Source: Stenotrophomonas sp. Marseille-Q4652 (GTDB taxonomy: Bacteria > Pseudomonadota > Gammaproteobacteria > Xanthomonadales > Xanthomonadaceae). From it: DNA of 64,000 bases. The notes beneath the pieces were generated by a model, which saw only the letters and a program-made list of their open reading frames with translations, did not search any database and was not told the DNA's origin. The DNA lies in NCBI RefSeq assembly GCF_916618915.1, contig NZ_CAKAKE010000001.1:3207001-3271000 (forward strand), written 5' to 3'. Every line of letters begins with the position of its first letter. Within the stretch, counting starts at the first letter, position 1. Position numbers and translations under genes: made by a program. Shown here piece after piece: positions 31,844 to 42,926 of the stretch.

Positions 31844-34675
31844 ATGAAGTTTCGTACTCCCGCAGTGCGGATGGGCCTGCTGCCCGCTGGTATCGCGATC
31901 GCGCTGACCCCGGCGTTCGCTTCCGCGCAGGAAGCCAAGGCGACCACCGACCTGGACCGTATCGAGGTCACCGGTTCGCGCATCCGCGGCGCCAACATGG
32001 AAACCCAGCAGCCGATCCTCACGCTGAACCGCGAGGCTCTGGAACAGCAGGGCTTCACCAGCGTTGCCGACGTGCTGCAGAACTTGACCTCGGCCGGCTC
32101 CCCGGCGATCTCGCGCGCTGAAGCCCTGGCCTCGGGCGAGAACGTGGGCGGCTACTACATCGACATCCGCAACCTGGGCGCCAACCGCACCCTGGTTCTG
32201 ATGAACGGCAAGCGCCTGGGCGCCACCACCGGCGGCTACCAGGACCTGAGCCAGATCCCGATGTCGGCCATCGAGCGCATCGAGATCCTGAAGGACGGCG
32301 CCTCGGCCATCTACGGTTCGGACGCCATCGCCGGCGTGGTCAACGTGATCACCCGCAAGCGCTTCGACGGTGCTGAAGCCCAGGTCTACGTCGGCCAGTA
32401 CGGCGAAGGCGACGGCGACACCACCCAGTACTCGTTCACCCTCGGTGCGGAAGGCGAGCGCGGCGGCGTGACCCTGTCGGCCGAATACTCCAAGCAGGAC
32501 CCGGTGTTCGCCAAGGACCGCTGGTTCTCGCGCGACGGCGGCCTGGGTCCGAACTCGACCCCGGATGACTGGAGCCCGGTGAGCCAGAACGGCTCGTGGA
32601 GCGGCCCGTGCGGCGCCGGCGGTGCCACCGCATGGTGCACCCTGAACCCGAACGGCGATCCAACCAACCCGGCCGATTACCACCCGCTGACCCCGGCCGA
32701 GTACGCCAACTCCAACCAGCAGATGATGCTGCAGACCGGTATCGAGCGTAAGTCGCTGTACGTCAACGGCAACTACGACCTCACCGACGCCATCACCTTC
32801 AACGCCGACATCCTGTACAACGAGCGCAACACCGAGCAGCAGATCGCCGGTTATCCGTACCAGTCGGGTTCCTTCGAGACCCCGCTGTCGGCTGACAGCG
32901 CGTTCAACCCGATCGGCAGCGACGTCAGCTTCCGTCGTCGCCTGTGGGAAGTGCCGCGCACCACCGACAGCCAGATGAAGACCGTCCGCTTCGCCCCGAG
33001 CCTGAGCGGCTACTTCGAGGCCGCCGGCAAGACCTTCGACTGGAACGTCGGCGCGCTGTGGAACCGCAACCAGACCACCAAGTCCAACCGCGGCGACATG
33101 AGCCTGATCGCCGCCCGCCAGGCCCTGGGCGAATCCTTCGTCGACGGCAACGGCGTGGCCCGCTGCGGCACCGCTGCCGATCCGATCGACGGCTGCTACG
33201 CCTGGAACCCGCTGCTGCCGTACGGCGTGGCTGGCGCCGGCTCGCTGGCTGATCCGGACCTGCAGAACTTCCTGTTCCCGATCTACACCACCACCGGCAC
33301 CACCAAGACCACCAGCCTCACCGCTGACCTGGCAGGTTCGATCGTGAGCCTGCCGGCCGGCGAACTGGGCTTCGCCATCGGTGTGGAGCACCGCGAGGAA
33401 GACGGCCGCTACGTGCCGGATGCCTTCGCCCAGTCGGGTGAGTTCACCGGCCTGGCCGCCACCACCACCGCCGGCAAGTACGAGCTGGACGAGGTTTACC
33501 TCGAGCTGAACATCCCGGTGCTGGCCGACGTGGCCTTCGCCAAGGAACTGACCGTCAACGTTGCCGGCCGTTACTCGGACTACAGCAACTTCGGTGACAC
33601 CACCAACGGCAAGTTCGGCATCACCTGGCGTCCGACCGACGACCTGCTGGTGCGCGGCACCTACGCCGAGGGCTTCCGTGCGCCGTCGATCGACAACCTG
33701 TACGGCGGCATCGGTGCTTCCTTCGAGAAGTTCACCGATCCGTGCTCCGTCGGCGTCCCGGGCAGCGTGGCTGGCAATGCCGCCTGTACCGCCGCCGGCG
33801 TTGCGCCGACCTACGTGCAGCTGGGCCAGGGCTACGTGCCGTGCACCTCGTGGCCGTGCCAGACCCCGGACCAGTTCATCTCTGGCTCGAACCCGAACCT
33901 GCTGCCGGAAACCTCCAAGAGCAAGACCGTGGGTCTGGTGTGGAGCCCGCGTTTCGTCGATGGCCTGGACATCTCGCTTGACTGGTTCAACTACCAGATC
34001 AAGGACATGATCATCTCCGACAGCGTCGACCGCATCCTGCGCGACTGCTACGTGCTCGGCAATTCCGCCCGCTGCGAAGGCATCGTGCGTGCTGCCGACG
34101 GTCACGTCTCCCAGCTGTTCTACGGCCTGGCCAACCTGGGCCAGATGGAGACCGAGGGCTACGACCTGGGCGTGAAGTACCGTCTGCCGGAAACCTCGTT
34201 CGGCCAGTTCAGCATCGACTGGCAGACCACCTACACCGCCAAGTACGACGAAGCCAACCAGAACGCCGCTGGCGAAGACATCACCATCGGCAGCGTCGGT
34301 TCGCCGGGCATCTTCCGCGTGCGTTCCAACCTGGGCGTGAATTGGTCGCTGGGTGACTTCGGTGTGAACTACACCGCGCGTTACTACTCGGGCATGAAGG
34401 AAGGCTGCATCACGCTGGATGACGGCTGGTGCGACCAGCCGAACCGCTACGCCAACGGCGAGTGGGATCCGGTGCGCACCACCGGCTCGAACACCTTCCA
34501 CGACCTGCAGGTCAACTGGCAGGCTCCGTGGAACGCCACCATCGCGGTTGGCGCCAACAACGTGTTCGATCACCGCGGTGCCCTGCAGTACTCGGCTCCG
34601 AACAGCGATTTCGCCTACTACGGCGGCTTCGACATCGGTCGCTTCATCTACATGAAGTACACCCAGCGCTTCTGA
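31844..34675 (+). CDS. TonB-dependent outer membrane receptor
   Basis: A 943-residue receptor with a signal peptide (cleavage near ASAQ, about residue 27). The plug domain reads LDRIEVTGSRIRGAN, then DIRNLGANRTLVLMNGKRL and ASAIYGSDAIAGVVNVI, and a 22-strand barrel ends in the C-terminal aromatic residue of YTQRF. ATG 31844 has GGAG six bases upstream; the TTG three bases earlier is ignored. Codon use is strongly biased to the preferred set of this genome, as in abundant outer-membrane proteins. Cysteine pairs occur in extracellular loops (for example near CGAGGATAWC and PCTSWPC). Substrate is unknown; such receptors take up siderophores, cobalamin or oligosaccharides. A strong terminator follows. 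Confidence 0.93.
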   Translation: MKFRTPAVRMGLLPAGIAIALTPAFASAQEAKATTDLDRIEVTGSRIRGANMETQQPILTLNREALEQQGFTSVADVLQNLTSAGSPAISRAEALASGENVGGYYIDIRNLGANRTLVLMNGKRLGATTGGYQDLSQIPMSAIERIEILKDGASAIYGSDAIAGVVNVITRKRFDGAEAQVYVGQYGEGDGDTTQYSFTLGAEGERGGVTLSAEYSKQDPVFAKDRWFSRDGGLGPNSTPDDWSPVSQNGSWSGPCGAGGATAWCTLNPNGDPTNPADYHPLTPAEYANSNQQMMLQTGIERKSLYVNGNYDLTDAITFNADILYNERNTEQQIAGYPYQSGSFETPLSADSAFNPIGSDVSFRRRLWEVPRTTDSQMKTVRFAPSLSGYFEAAGKTFDWNVGALWNRNQTTKSNRGDMSLIAARQALGESFVDGNGVARCGTAADPIDGCYAWNPLLPYGVAGAGSLADPDLQNFLFPIYTTTGTTKTTSLTADLAGSIVSLPAGELGFAIGVEHREEDGRYVPDAFAQSGEFTGLAATTTAGKYELDEVYLELNIPVLADVAFAKELTVNVAGRYSDYSNFGDTTNGKFGITWRPTDDLLVRGTYAEGFRAPSIDNLYGGIGASFEKFTDPCSVGVPGSVAGNAACTAAGVAPTYVQLGQGYVPCTSWPCQTPDQFISGSNPNLLPETSKSKTVGLVWSPRFVDGLDISLDWFNYQIKDMIISDSVDRILRDCYVLGNSARCEGIVRAADGHVSQLFYGLANLGQMETEGYDLGVKYRLPETSFGQFSIDWQTTYTAKYDEANQNAAGEDITIGSVGSPGIFRVRSNLGVNWSLGDFGVNYTARYYSGMKEGCITLDDGWCDQPNRYANGEWDPVRTTGSNTFHDLQVNWQAPWNATIAVGANNVFDHRGALQYSAPNSDFAYYGGFDIGRFIYMKYTQRF

Positions 34676-34703
34676 TCCATCGAAGCGTGAACTGAGTAAC
34701 AGA

Positions 34704-34731
34704 AGGGCGGGCCGCAAGGCCCGCCTTTTTT
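34704..34731 (+). terminator. intrinsic terminator after the TonB receptor
   Basis: GGCGGGCC-GCAA-GGCCCGCC (34706-34725) followed by six T residues, a perfect 8-bp stem with a GNRA-type loop. Confidence 0.9.
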
Positions 34732-35087
34732 CATGCGCGTGGTTTGCGATGACCTGCGGCGTGGTGTCTGGGCCGTCAGCGTGTGCGTGGGGCAGTGGCG
34801 CTGCGTGGCCTGCGCACCCACCACGCAACGCGTGGTCCACGCCTCAGCAGGATTCGGTGCGGGAGAGCTTGGAGGGACCGGACGAGCGCTTGGTCACCCG
34901 CACGCTCAATGCACACGGGAAGCCCGCAGCGGATTGTCCGGCAGCGGAGCAGGCAGACGAAGGACGGTGGCAGCACAGCCACAGCCGTGGCGCCTTGGGG
35001 CGGCAGCTGGGTGTCAGGCTGGATTACAGCAGCGCCGGCCAAGGCCGGCGTGAGGCATGCGGGGGCAGCAGGTGCCCCCGGGGGGTA
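34732..35087. other. intergenic region without recognised gene
   Basis: The 356 bases between the receptor terminator and the HDOD gene contain only open frames of unnatural composition on both strands. Near the right end GGGGGCA (35061-35067) pairs with TGCCCCC (35073-35079), a hairpin just after the HDOD stop on the minus strand, but with no T-run. Confidence 0.4.
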
Positions 35088-36203
35088 TCAGGCTTCGAGC
35101 GCGAGGCCGCTGAGCGCGGCAGCCTGCTCGCGCCAGGCATCGAGCTTGGGCAGCATCCCGACCTTGGCCAGGTATTCCTCGTTGACCGCAGCACCGGAGA
35201 CCAGCGCCGTGGCGACGTGGACGGCACCGGTGACCCAGAAACTGCGCAGGTTGGAGCGCTGCGGCTGCATCTGGAAGGCCACGGCCTCGATGATCGGCAT
35301 TGGCAGTCCCCACAGGCCCAGCAGGTAGGCACCGGCCTCGGCGTGGCCCGGGCGGTCGTCACCGGCCACCTGCGGTTCGCGTTCGTTGCGCACGCCCGGC
35401 AGCAGCAGGCCGATGTCGGCCAACAGCGCGGCGGTGGCACCGAGGTCAGCGCTGGAGGCCGGCAGCAGCTTGCCCGCCATGCGCGAAGCGGCCAGGGCGC
35501 GCATCTGCAGCGCATTGCGCTCGGCGTTGGACAGCGACTGGCCGGAGAACACCTCGCTGGCCAGCACCAGGTCGCGCAAGGTGGACAGGCCCAGACGGGT
35601 CACGGCCGCGCGCAGGTCGGTGATCGAACGGCCGGTGTTGAAGAACGCGGAATTGGACAGCTGCAGCACCTTGGCCGCGACGCCCGGGTCGCCGGCGATC
35701 AGGTCGGCGATCCTGGCGGTGTCGCAGTTCTCGTCCTCTTCCAGCGCGTGCTTGAGGCTGAGGTACAGGTGCGGCGGCGAGGGCAGCTTCTCGATGCGGC
35801 CGATGGAGGTGCGCAGGTGCGGGCTGTCCAACAGCTCGCGCAGCTCTTCCAGGCTGGTCAGTGCGTCGAGCAGCACTTCCGGGCTCAGCGGCAGCGGCAG
35901 GAAGCGGTGGGCCACGCCGATGATCCGCGCCGGCGGCGGGCGGGTGCTGCTGTCCGCGTCGATCAGCGCGATGCGGATGGTTTCCGGGCGCAGTGTGCGG
36001 ATCTGGCCGAGCAGGGTGGCGGCAGTCAGGTCAGGCAGGTGGGGGGCGGTGATGACCGCATCGACCGGGCTGGACGCGATGGTGGCGATGGCGCCGTTGC
36101 CATCGGCAACCCGCTGTACCTGCCATTCGTCACCCAGGTCACCGATGTAATCGATCAGGTCAGCCGGCAGGCTGGCCTCGTCGCCGACAAGCAGAATACG
36201 CAA
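35088..36203 (-). CDS. HDOD-domain protein with degenerate receiver domain
   Basis: This 371-residue protein starts with a response-regulator fold (about 1-120) and continues with an HDOD domain (about 135-330: LPSPPHLYLSLKHALEEDEN, then ADLIAGDPGVAAKVLQLSNSAFF). The phosphate-accepting aspartate position is alanine (A53 in VITAPHLPD). One of the two acidic residues near the N-terminus is Gly, and the conserved lysine position is not Lys. Phosphorylation is therefore unlikely, and the receiver probably serves as a protein-interaction module. HDOD proteins act in signalling without phosphohydrolase activity. It is a single-gene unit. Confidence 0.85.
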   Translation of the reverse strand: MRILLVGDEASLPADLIDYIGDLGDEWQVQRVADGNGAIATIASSPVDAVITAPHLPDLTAATLLGQIRTLRPETIRIALIDADSSTRPPPARIIGVAHRFLPLPLSPEVLLDALTSLEELRELLDSPHLRTSIGRIEKLPSPPHLYLSLKHALEEDENCDTARIADLIAGDPGVAAKVLQLSNSAFFNTGRSITDLRAAVTRLGLSTLRDLVLASEVFSGQSLSNAERNALQMRALAASRMAGKLLPASSADLGATAALLADIGLLLPGVRNEREPQVAGDDRPGHAEAGAYLLGLWGLPMPIIEAVAFQMQPQRSNLRSFWVTGAVHVATALVSGAAVNEEYLAKVGMLPKLDAWREQAAALSGLALEA

Positions 36204-36317
36204 GACACTTTCCCCGATATCGCCGGCCGGACTGCGGGCCGGAATGCTGCATGAAATGTAGCCAATGCCCGCCGAAAGGTCATCGGGGACACGCCTGAAA
36301 CGTGACCCCGATCTTGC

Positions 36318-36340
36318 CAGGCCAGCCCGGGGCTGGCCTG
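36318..36340 (-). terminator. hairpin after the pyrophosphatase gene
   Basis: CAGGCCAGCC / GGCTGGCCTG is a perfect 10-bp stem with a 3-nt loop, 8 bp downstream of the ppa stop on the minus strand. It has no T-run, so it may be Rho-assisted. Confidence 0.5.
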
Positions 36341-36347
36341 ACGGGGC

Positions 36348-36884
36348 TCAGGCCAGGCTGGCCTTGTAGGTCTTGTTGGCCTCGATGAGGATGCGCTTGG
36401 CCTCCTCGGCGCCGCCCCAGCCTTCGACCTTGACCCACTTGCCCTTCTCCAGGTCCTTGTAGTGCTCGAAGAAGTGGCCGATGCGCTCCAGCCAGTGGCT
36501 GGACACCTGGCTGATGTCCTCGACGTGGGCATAGCCGCTGAAGATCTTGGCGATCGGCACGGCCAGGATCTTCTCGTCGCTGCCGGCCTCGTCGCTCATC
36601 TTCAGCACGCCGACCGGACGGCAACGGACCACCGAGCCCGGGACCAGCGGCAGCGGCAGCACCACCAGCACGTCGGCCGGGTCGCCGTCGCCGCACAGGG
36701 TGTTGGGCACGTAGCCGTAGTTGCACGGGTAGCGCATCGGGGTGGAGAGGATGCGGTCGACGAAGATCGCGCCCGATTCCTTGTCCACTTCGTACTTCAC
36801 CGGCTCCGAATCCTTCGGGATCTCGATGATGACGTTGATTTCATCCGGCGGGTTCTTGCCCGGGGATACGAGTTCCAGACCCAT
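36348..36884 (-). CDS. ppa: inorganic pyrophosphatase (family I)
   Basis: The 178 residues match the soluble bacterial Mg-dependent enzyme that hydrolyses pyrophosphate. The signature DGDPADVLVV carries the metal-binding aspartates, and the neighbourhood FVDRILSTPMRYPCNYGYVPNT is also typical. E. coli Ppa has 176 residues. It is followed upstream on the same strand by the membrane pyrophosphatase gene (152-bp gap), so the two PPi-consuming enzymes are encoded side by side but probably transcribed separately. Confidence 0.96.
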   Translation of the reverse strand: MGLELVSPGKNPPDEINVIIEIPKDSEPVKYEVDKESGAIFVDRILSTPMRYPCNYGYVPNTLCGDGDPADVLVVLPLPLVPGSVVRCRPVGVLKMSDEAGSDEKILAVPIAKIFSGYAHVEDISQVSSHWLERIGHFFEHYKDLEKGKWVKVEGWGGAEEAKRILIEANKTYKASLA

Positions 36885-37036
36885 GCGCCTGCTCCGAACT
36901 TTCTATTGGAAAAGTCCGCCATTCTACGATGCCCGGTTTTGCGGCGCACCAAAGCCAGCTACGTCATTGGTCGCAGGACCTCGCCCATTCAGTTTTTGGC
37001 AGGCTCCCCGCCACCCGCCGGCGGGGAGCCGCCCGG

Positions 37037-39064
<2,028 letters not shown>

Positions 39065-39383
39065 GTCCCCTCCCGGGTGATGGATGACATCCAGCGACGG
39101 ATGAATCTCTCCACGGCGGGCACTACGGGCTGCAACCGATGACCAACCCGTTCAGACCGTGCCCGGTCTTCAAGCGTGTGGCGGTGTTCAGCAATCCCTG
39201 GTGCGGCGAGTATGCGGGCAAAGCCTGCGCAGCCGCCAGCACGTGCGCGTGCGATGCGTCACGCAGCGCACGTTGATTGGTGCGCAGGGATGTGCGCCGC
39301 GCTGCAGCACCGGGGTTGCGCCTTGGCGGCCGGTTCAGATCGCCGCTGGCAGGGTGGGACACCCGATGGTCAGGAGTGCCGCC
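39065..39383. other. intergenic region without recognised gene
   Basis: The 319 bases between divergent hppA and the secreted-protein gene show no credible coding frame or RNA. There are only local GC-rich direct and inverted fragments such as the repeated GCGCACGT/GTGCGC motifs near 39250-39300. Confidence 0.35.
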
Positions 39384-39887
39384 ATGTCCCCTCGTTCCCT
39401 GTTGAGCCTGGTCCTGTTGCCGCTGGCCGCCCCGGTGGCGGCCCAGGTGCCGGAGATGCAGCGCCCGGCTGCCAGCGCGCAGGCCGACGGCGTGGTCCAC
39501 ACGCTGCGGCAGATTCCGGAAGCCTGCGCGCGCCTGGAAGGAGTGTTCACCGGCGAGGCCGGCAATCCATATCGCTACAGCGCCGTGCGTACCAGCGAGC
39601 AGTGCCAGGCACGCGCAAGGTTCGTGGATTTTGACAAGGCCAGGCCCAGCGAGGCGAAGGGCTGGAAGCTCAACGACGTGATCCGCGTGCCCCGTGCGAC
39701 CTGCCCGTCGCAGCAGGCGGTGGTGCGGGTCTGGCGCCTGCCGGTGCAGCAGGCGCCCAAGCTCGATGGCCAGGGGCAGGCACGCATCTATCTGGAAGAA
39801 GCCAGGCAGCAGGCCGCCGCCGGCGCCATGCCCAAGGTGCCGCTGTATGCCGCGAAGCTCACGCTGGAAGGCAAGGCCTGCCGTTGA
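39384..39887 (+). CDS. secreted protein of unknown function
   Basis: A 167-residue hypothetical protein with a clear signal peptide (about 1-20, cleavage near VAAQV). The ATG at 39384 has AGGAG seven bases upstream, better than the earlier ATG at 39366. The mature part contains four cysteines (in EACARLEG, SEQCQAR, RATCPSQ and GKACR at the C-terminus), which could form two disulphides in the periplasm. I recognise no family. Its convergent neighbour at 39950 is also a small secreted protein of unknown role, and a terminator lies between them. Confidence 0.7.
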   Translation: MSPRSLLSLVLLPLAAPVAAQVPEMQRPAASAQADGVVHTLRQIPEACARLEGVFTGEAGNPYRYSAVRTSEQCQARARFVDFDKARPSEAKGWKLNDVIRVPRATCPSQQAVVRVWRLPVQQAPKLDGQGQARIYLEEARQQAAAGAMPKVPLYAAKLTLEGKACR

Positions 39888-39896
39888 TGGGGGCAA

Positions 39897-39929
39897 CAAA
39901 AAGGCCCGGACAACGACATCGTCCGGGCC
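39897..39929 (-). terminator. intrinsic terminator of the tRNA_anti-like gene
   Basis: GGCCCGGAC / GTCCGGGCC (39903-39911 and 39921-39929) is a perfect 9-bp stem with a 9-nt loop; on the minus strand it is followed by TTTTTGTTG. Confidence 0.85.
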
Positions 39930-39949
39930 CTGGGGTAGCGCAGTAGCTG

Positions 39950-40744
39950 TCAGCCGCCCTTGCAGTCCTTCAGCCACAACACCCGGTCGATCTGGTTGTA
40001 GTAGTCGACCACGCCGACCAGGTTCACCCGCTCGCTGGGACGCAGCGCCAGTGCATAGGCCGCCTGGCTGGGGGCGAAGGCGCAGGTGATCGAAACCGTT
40101 TCGAAATCGACCGCCGTGCGTCCACCCACGTCGAAACCGGCGTTGTAGGTGCCGCCGCTCTTGAGCACGCCGGTGACGCGACCGCTGATCGCGTAGGTCT
40201 TGCCCTTGTAGCGCGGCTCGATCGCCGCCGGGTTTTCCTTGTGCTGGGTACGCAGCTGGTTGGCGAAGGTGGCGGCGCTGATGTTCACCGTCGACGCTTT
40301 CGGCGTGCTGGCCGCCAGTTGCGCACCGGCTCGGCCCGGTTGCACCTGCCCCAGCAACCTGCACATCTCGGCACGGACCCCGTCGGCACGCGCCACCGCG
40401 CCTGGGCTGAGCTTGACCATCATGCCCACGGTGCCGAGCCCGGCGTCGTGGGTGGCGGTGACGATCATCGGCACCGAGCGGCGGGTCGCGGTCTGCGGCT
40501 CCTCGATCAGCATCGCGCCGGCCTCCACGTCTTCGCTCACCACGTCCATGTTCGCGTTCTTGGCGATCACCCGCATCTGGCCAATGGCGTTGGCCACGGT
40601 CAGGTCCTGGTGGCTCACCGAGGCGGTGTAGGTGGTGCCGGTGATCGGGTTGCCCTTCTTCTGGAAACTGCTTTCGCAGGTATTGGCGAAGACGGACGGA
40701 GCTGCAGCGAGCAGCATCACGGAAAACAGCGCATTGCGCTTCAT
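39950..40744 (-). CDS. secreted protein with C-terminal OB-fold (tRNA_anti-like) domain
   Basis: A 264-residue exported protein (signal peptide about 1-20, cleavage near VFANT). The N-terminal half (about 30-125) has an alternating strand and helix pattern without recognised family. The C-terminal half, from about 160 (NISAATFANQLRTQHKENPAAIEPRYKGKTYAISGRVTGV), matches the periplasmic OB-fold family called tRNA_anti-like. The name comes from its fold, not from tRNA binding. Function unknown. A strong terminator follows; it could share a promoter region with the upstream gene pfp only by readthrough, since 133 bp separate them. Confidence 0.7.
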   Translation of the reverse strand: MKRNALFSVMLLAAAPSVFANTCESSFQKKGNPITGTTYTASVSHQDLTVANAIGQMRVIAKNANMDVVSEDVEAGAMLIEEPQTATRRSVPMIVTATHDAGLGTVGMMVKLSPGAVARADGVRAEMCRLLGQVQPGRAGAQLAASTPKASTVNISAATFANQLRTQHKENPAAIEPRYKGKTYAISGRVTGVLKSGGTYNAGFDVGGRTAVDFETVSITCAFAPSQAAYALALRPSERVNLVGVVDYYNQIDRVLWLKDCKGG

Positions 40745-40877
40745 CGATACGGTCCTTGTATGCGTTCCGCAGGTTGCGGAGGTCGGGTCGGCGGCCGGCC
40801 GTGTCCTGTCGGCCGGCGCTGATTCTAGGCCCCACGTCCATGGGTGGCCTCTACCCTCGTCACATTTCTGCGCTTGC

Positions 40878-42134
40878 TCAGCCTTCCCAGGCGGGCAGTT
40901 TTTTCGCCACCCCGACGTTCTTCAGCTGCACGTAGCGCGGCAGGCCGTCGCGGCCGTAGGGCAGCGGCGCCTCACCGCGGATCAGCGGCTGTAGGTAGCT
41001 GCGCGCACGCTCGGTGATGCCAAAGCCATCCTTGCGGATGAAGCCGGCCGGCAGCTTCTTCTCGTGGTTGGCGACCCTGGTCAGCGGCGCGGCCTCGATC
41101 TTCCAGCGGTAGGGCGCGTCGGAGGTGCGCACGATCACCGGCATCACCGCGTTCTGGCTCTTGAGCGCGAACTGCACCGCCGCCTTGCCCACCGCCTGCG
41201 CCTGCTCCCAGTCGGTCTTCGAGGCGATGTGGCGGGCGGAGCGCTGCAGGTAGTCGGGCAGGGCCCAGTGCACCTTGAAGCCCAGCGCGTCCTTGACCCG
41301 GGCAGCCAGCTGCGAGGCCACGCCGCCGAGCTGGGTGTGGCCGAAGGAATCCTTGCCACCGCCGGCATCGGCGACGAACTTTCCGTCTGCGGTCTGGATG
41401 CCCTCGCTGGCCACGACCACGCAGTAGCCGACGCGGTCGACGACGTCCTTCACCCTGGCCAGGAAGCGCGCCTCGTCGTACGCGCGCTCGGGCAGCAGGA
41501 TGATGTGCGGGGCCTCGTCCGGACCTTCCCCGGCCAGCCCGGCCGACGCCGCCAGCCAGCCGGCGTGCCGGCCCATCGCCTCGTAGACGAACACCCTTGT
41601 CGAGGTGTCGGCCATCGCGGCCACGTCCAGCGCGGCCTCGCGCACCGACACGGCGGTGTACTTGGCCGCCGAGCCGAAGCCGGGCGAGGCATCGGTCACG
41701 GCCAGGTCGTTGTCGATGGTCTTGGGCACGCCGATGCACGACAGCGGATAGCCGAATGCCTTGGCCAGCTGCGAGACCTTCAATGCGGTATCGGCCGAGT
41801 CGTTGCCGCCGTTGTAGAGGAACCAGCGCACGTCGTGGGCCTTGAACACCTCCAGCAGCCGCTCGTACCGGGACCGGTCCTCGTCCAGCGACTTGAGCTT
41901 GTAGCGACACGAACCAAAGGCGCCGCCCGGGGTGTGTGCCAGCGCGGCAATGGTGGCGGCCGTTTCGCGCGAGGTATCGATCAGGTCTTCACGCAGGGCC
42001 CCGAGAATGCCGTTGCGTGCGGCCAGGACCTTGACCTTGCGGGCGCGGGCCTCGCCGATCACGGCCGCGGCAGTAGCATTGATCACGGCGGTAACGCCAC
42101 CGGACTGGGCGTAGAGCAGGGTGCCTTGGGACAT
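40878..42134 (-). CDS. pfp: pyrophosphate-type 6-phosphofructokinase
   Basis: A 418-residue PFK of the PPi-dependent clade. The phosphoryl-donor loop reads YNGGNDSADTALK, and the active-site segment is PKTIDNDLAVTD with GFGSAAKYTA. ATP-type enzymes have GGDGS at the first motif and PGTIDND at the second, so Asn-Asp and Lys here indicate use of pyrophosphate and a reversible reaction. The ATG at 42134 has GGAG eight bases upstream. Xanthomonads are known to have this enzyme in place of the ATP-PFK. It is divergent from adk. Confidence 0.93.
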   Translation of the reverse strand: MSQGTLLYAQSGGVTAVINATAAAVIGEARARKVKVLAARNGILGALREDLIDTSRETAATIAALAHTPGGAFGSCRYKLKSLDEDRSRYERLLEVFKAHDVRWFLYNGGNDSADTALKVSQLAKAFGYPLSCIGVPKTIDNDLAVTDASPGFGSAAKYTAVSVREAALDVAAMADTSTRVFVYEAMGRHAGWLAASAGLAGEGPDEAPHIILLPERAYDEARFLARVKDVVDRVGYCVVVASEGIQTADGKFVADAGGGKDSFGHTQLGGVASQLAARVKDALGFKVHWALPDYLQRSARHIASKTDWEQAQAVGKAAVQFALKSQNAVMPVIVRTSDAPYRWKIEAAPLTRVANHEKKLPAGFIRKDGFGITERARSYLQPLIRGEAPLPYGRDGLPRYVQLKNVGVAKKLPAWEG

Positions 42135-42274
42135 CGCGGGGCGCTCCGTTGGGTGGGGGGACAAGCGGGACATTATGCGGATGCGGTAAGCTGCGCTTAT
42201 TGCGGTGCAGCGTGACGGTCTCCTCAGTCCCGCGCGTTGTCCCCTCCGGTTTTTTTCCACATTGGGAGTCAGGA

Positions 42275-42838
42275 ATGCGATTGGTTCTGTTGGGGCCGCC
42301 CGGTTCGGGCAAGGGAACTCAGGCGACCCGCCTGAAGGAACAACTGCAGATTCCGCACATTTCCACCGGTGACCTGCTGCGCGCCGAAGTGGCCGCCGGC
42401 ACCGAGCTTGGCCTGCAGGCCAAGGAAGTGATGGCACGTGGTGACCTGGTGTCCGACGACATCCTGCTGGGCATGCTGGAATCGCGCCTGGGTCGCGATG
42501 ACGTCGCCAAGGGTTTCATCCTCGACGGTTATCCGCGCAACGTGGCCCAGGCCAACGCGCTGGACGGCCTGCTGGCCAAGATCGGCCAGCCGCTGGATGC
42601 CGTGGTGCAGCTGGACGTGGCCACCGAGCTGCTGGTCGAGCGCATTGCCGGTCGCGCCAAGGCCGAAGGCCGCGAGGACGACAACCCCGAGTCGGTGCGC
42701 AAGCGCCTGCAGGTGTACAACGACTCCACCGCCCCGGTGATCGGCTTCTACGAAGACCGCGGCACCCTGGCCAAGATCGACGGCGTGGGTTCACTGGACG
42801 AAGTGCTGGCCCGCATCCTGGCGGCAATCAAGCGCTGA
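42275..42838 (+). CDS. adk: adenylate kinase (short form)
   Basis: The 187-residue protein interconverts ATP + AMP and 2 ADP. The P-loop GPPGSGKGT is at 7-15, the AMP-binding STGDLLRAEV follows, and DGYPRN ends the NMP domain. The large LID insertion of E. coli Adk (214 aa) is replaced by the short GRAKAEGREDDNPESV segment, as in the short bacterial variant. A GGGAGTCAGGA ribosome-binding site precedes the ATG. With ppa, hppA and pfp nearby, adenylate and pyrophosphate balance are encoded together. Confidence 0.97.
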   Translation: MRLVLLGPPGSGKGTQATRLKEQLQIPHISTGDLLRAEVAAGTELGLQAKEVMARGDLVSDDILLGMLESRLGRDDVAKGFILDGYPRNVAQANALDGLLAKIGQPLDAVVQLDVATELLVERIAGRAKAEGREDDNPESVRKRLQVYNDSTAPVIGFYEDRGTLAKIDGVGSLDEVLARILAAIKR

Positions 42839-42926
42839 GGCCTCCACAGTCCGTGCCGCCTGGCGGTGCGGGCTGCGCAGGCCGCCGTGCAATGCGCCGG
42901 CCCGTACCGGCCGAAAGATTCCGGGC

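Noticed and set aside
31823..34840. A 1005-codon open frame on the minus strand over the TonB receptor gene
   Set aside because: It is the antisense of a gene with strong codon bias in GC-rich DNA; composition is His/Gly/Ala/Val-rich without domains, while the plus strand encodes a complete receptor.
34776..35042. An 88-codon minus-strand frame in the gap after the TonB receptor
   Set aside because: No ribosome-binding site, Arg/Ala/Leu-rich composition and no homology features known to me.
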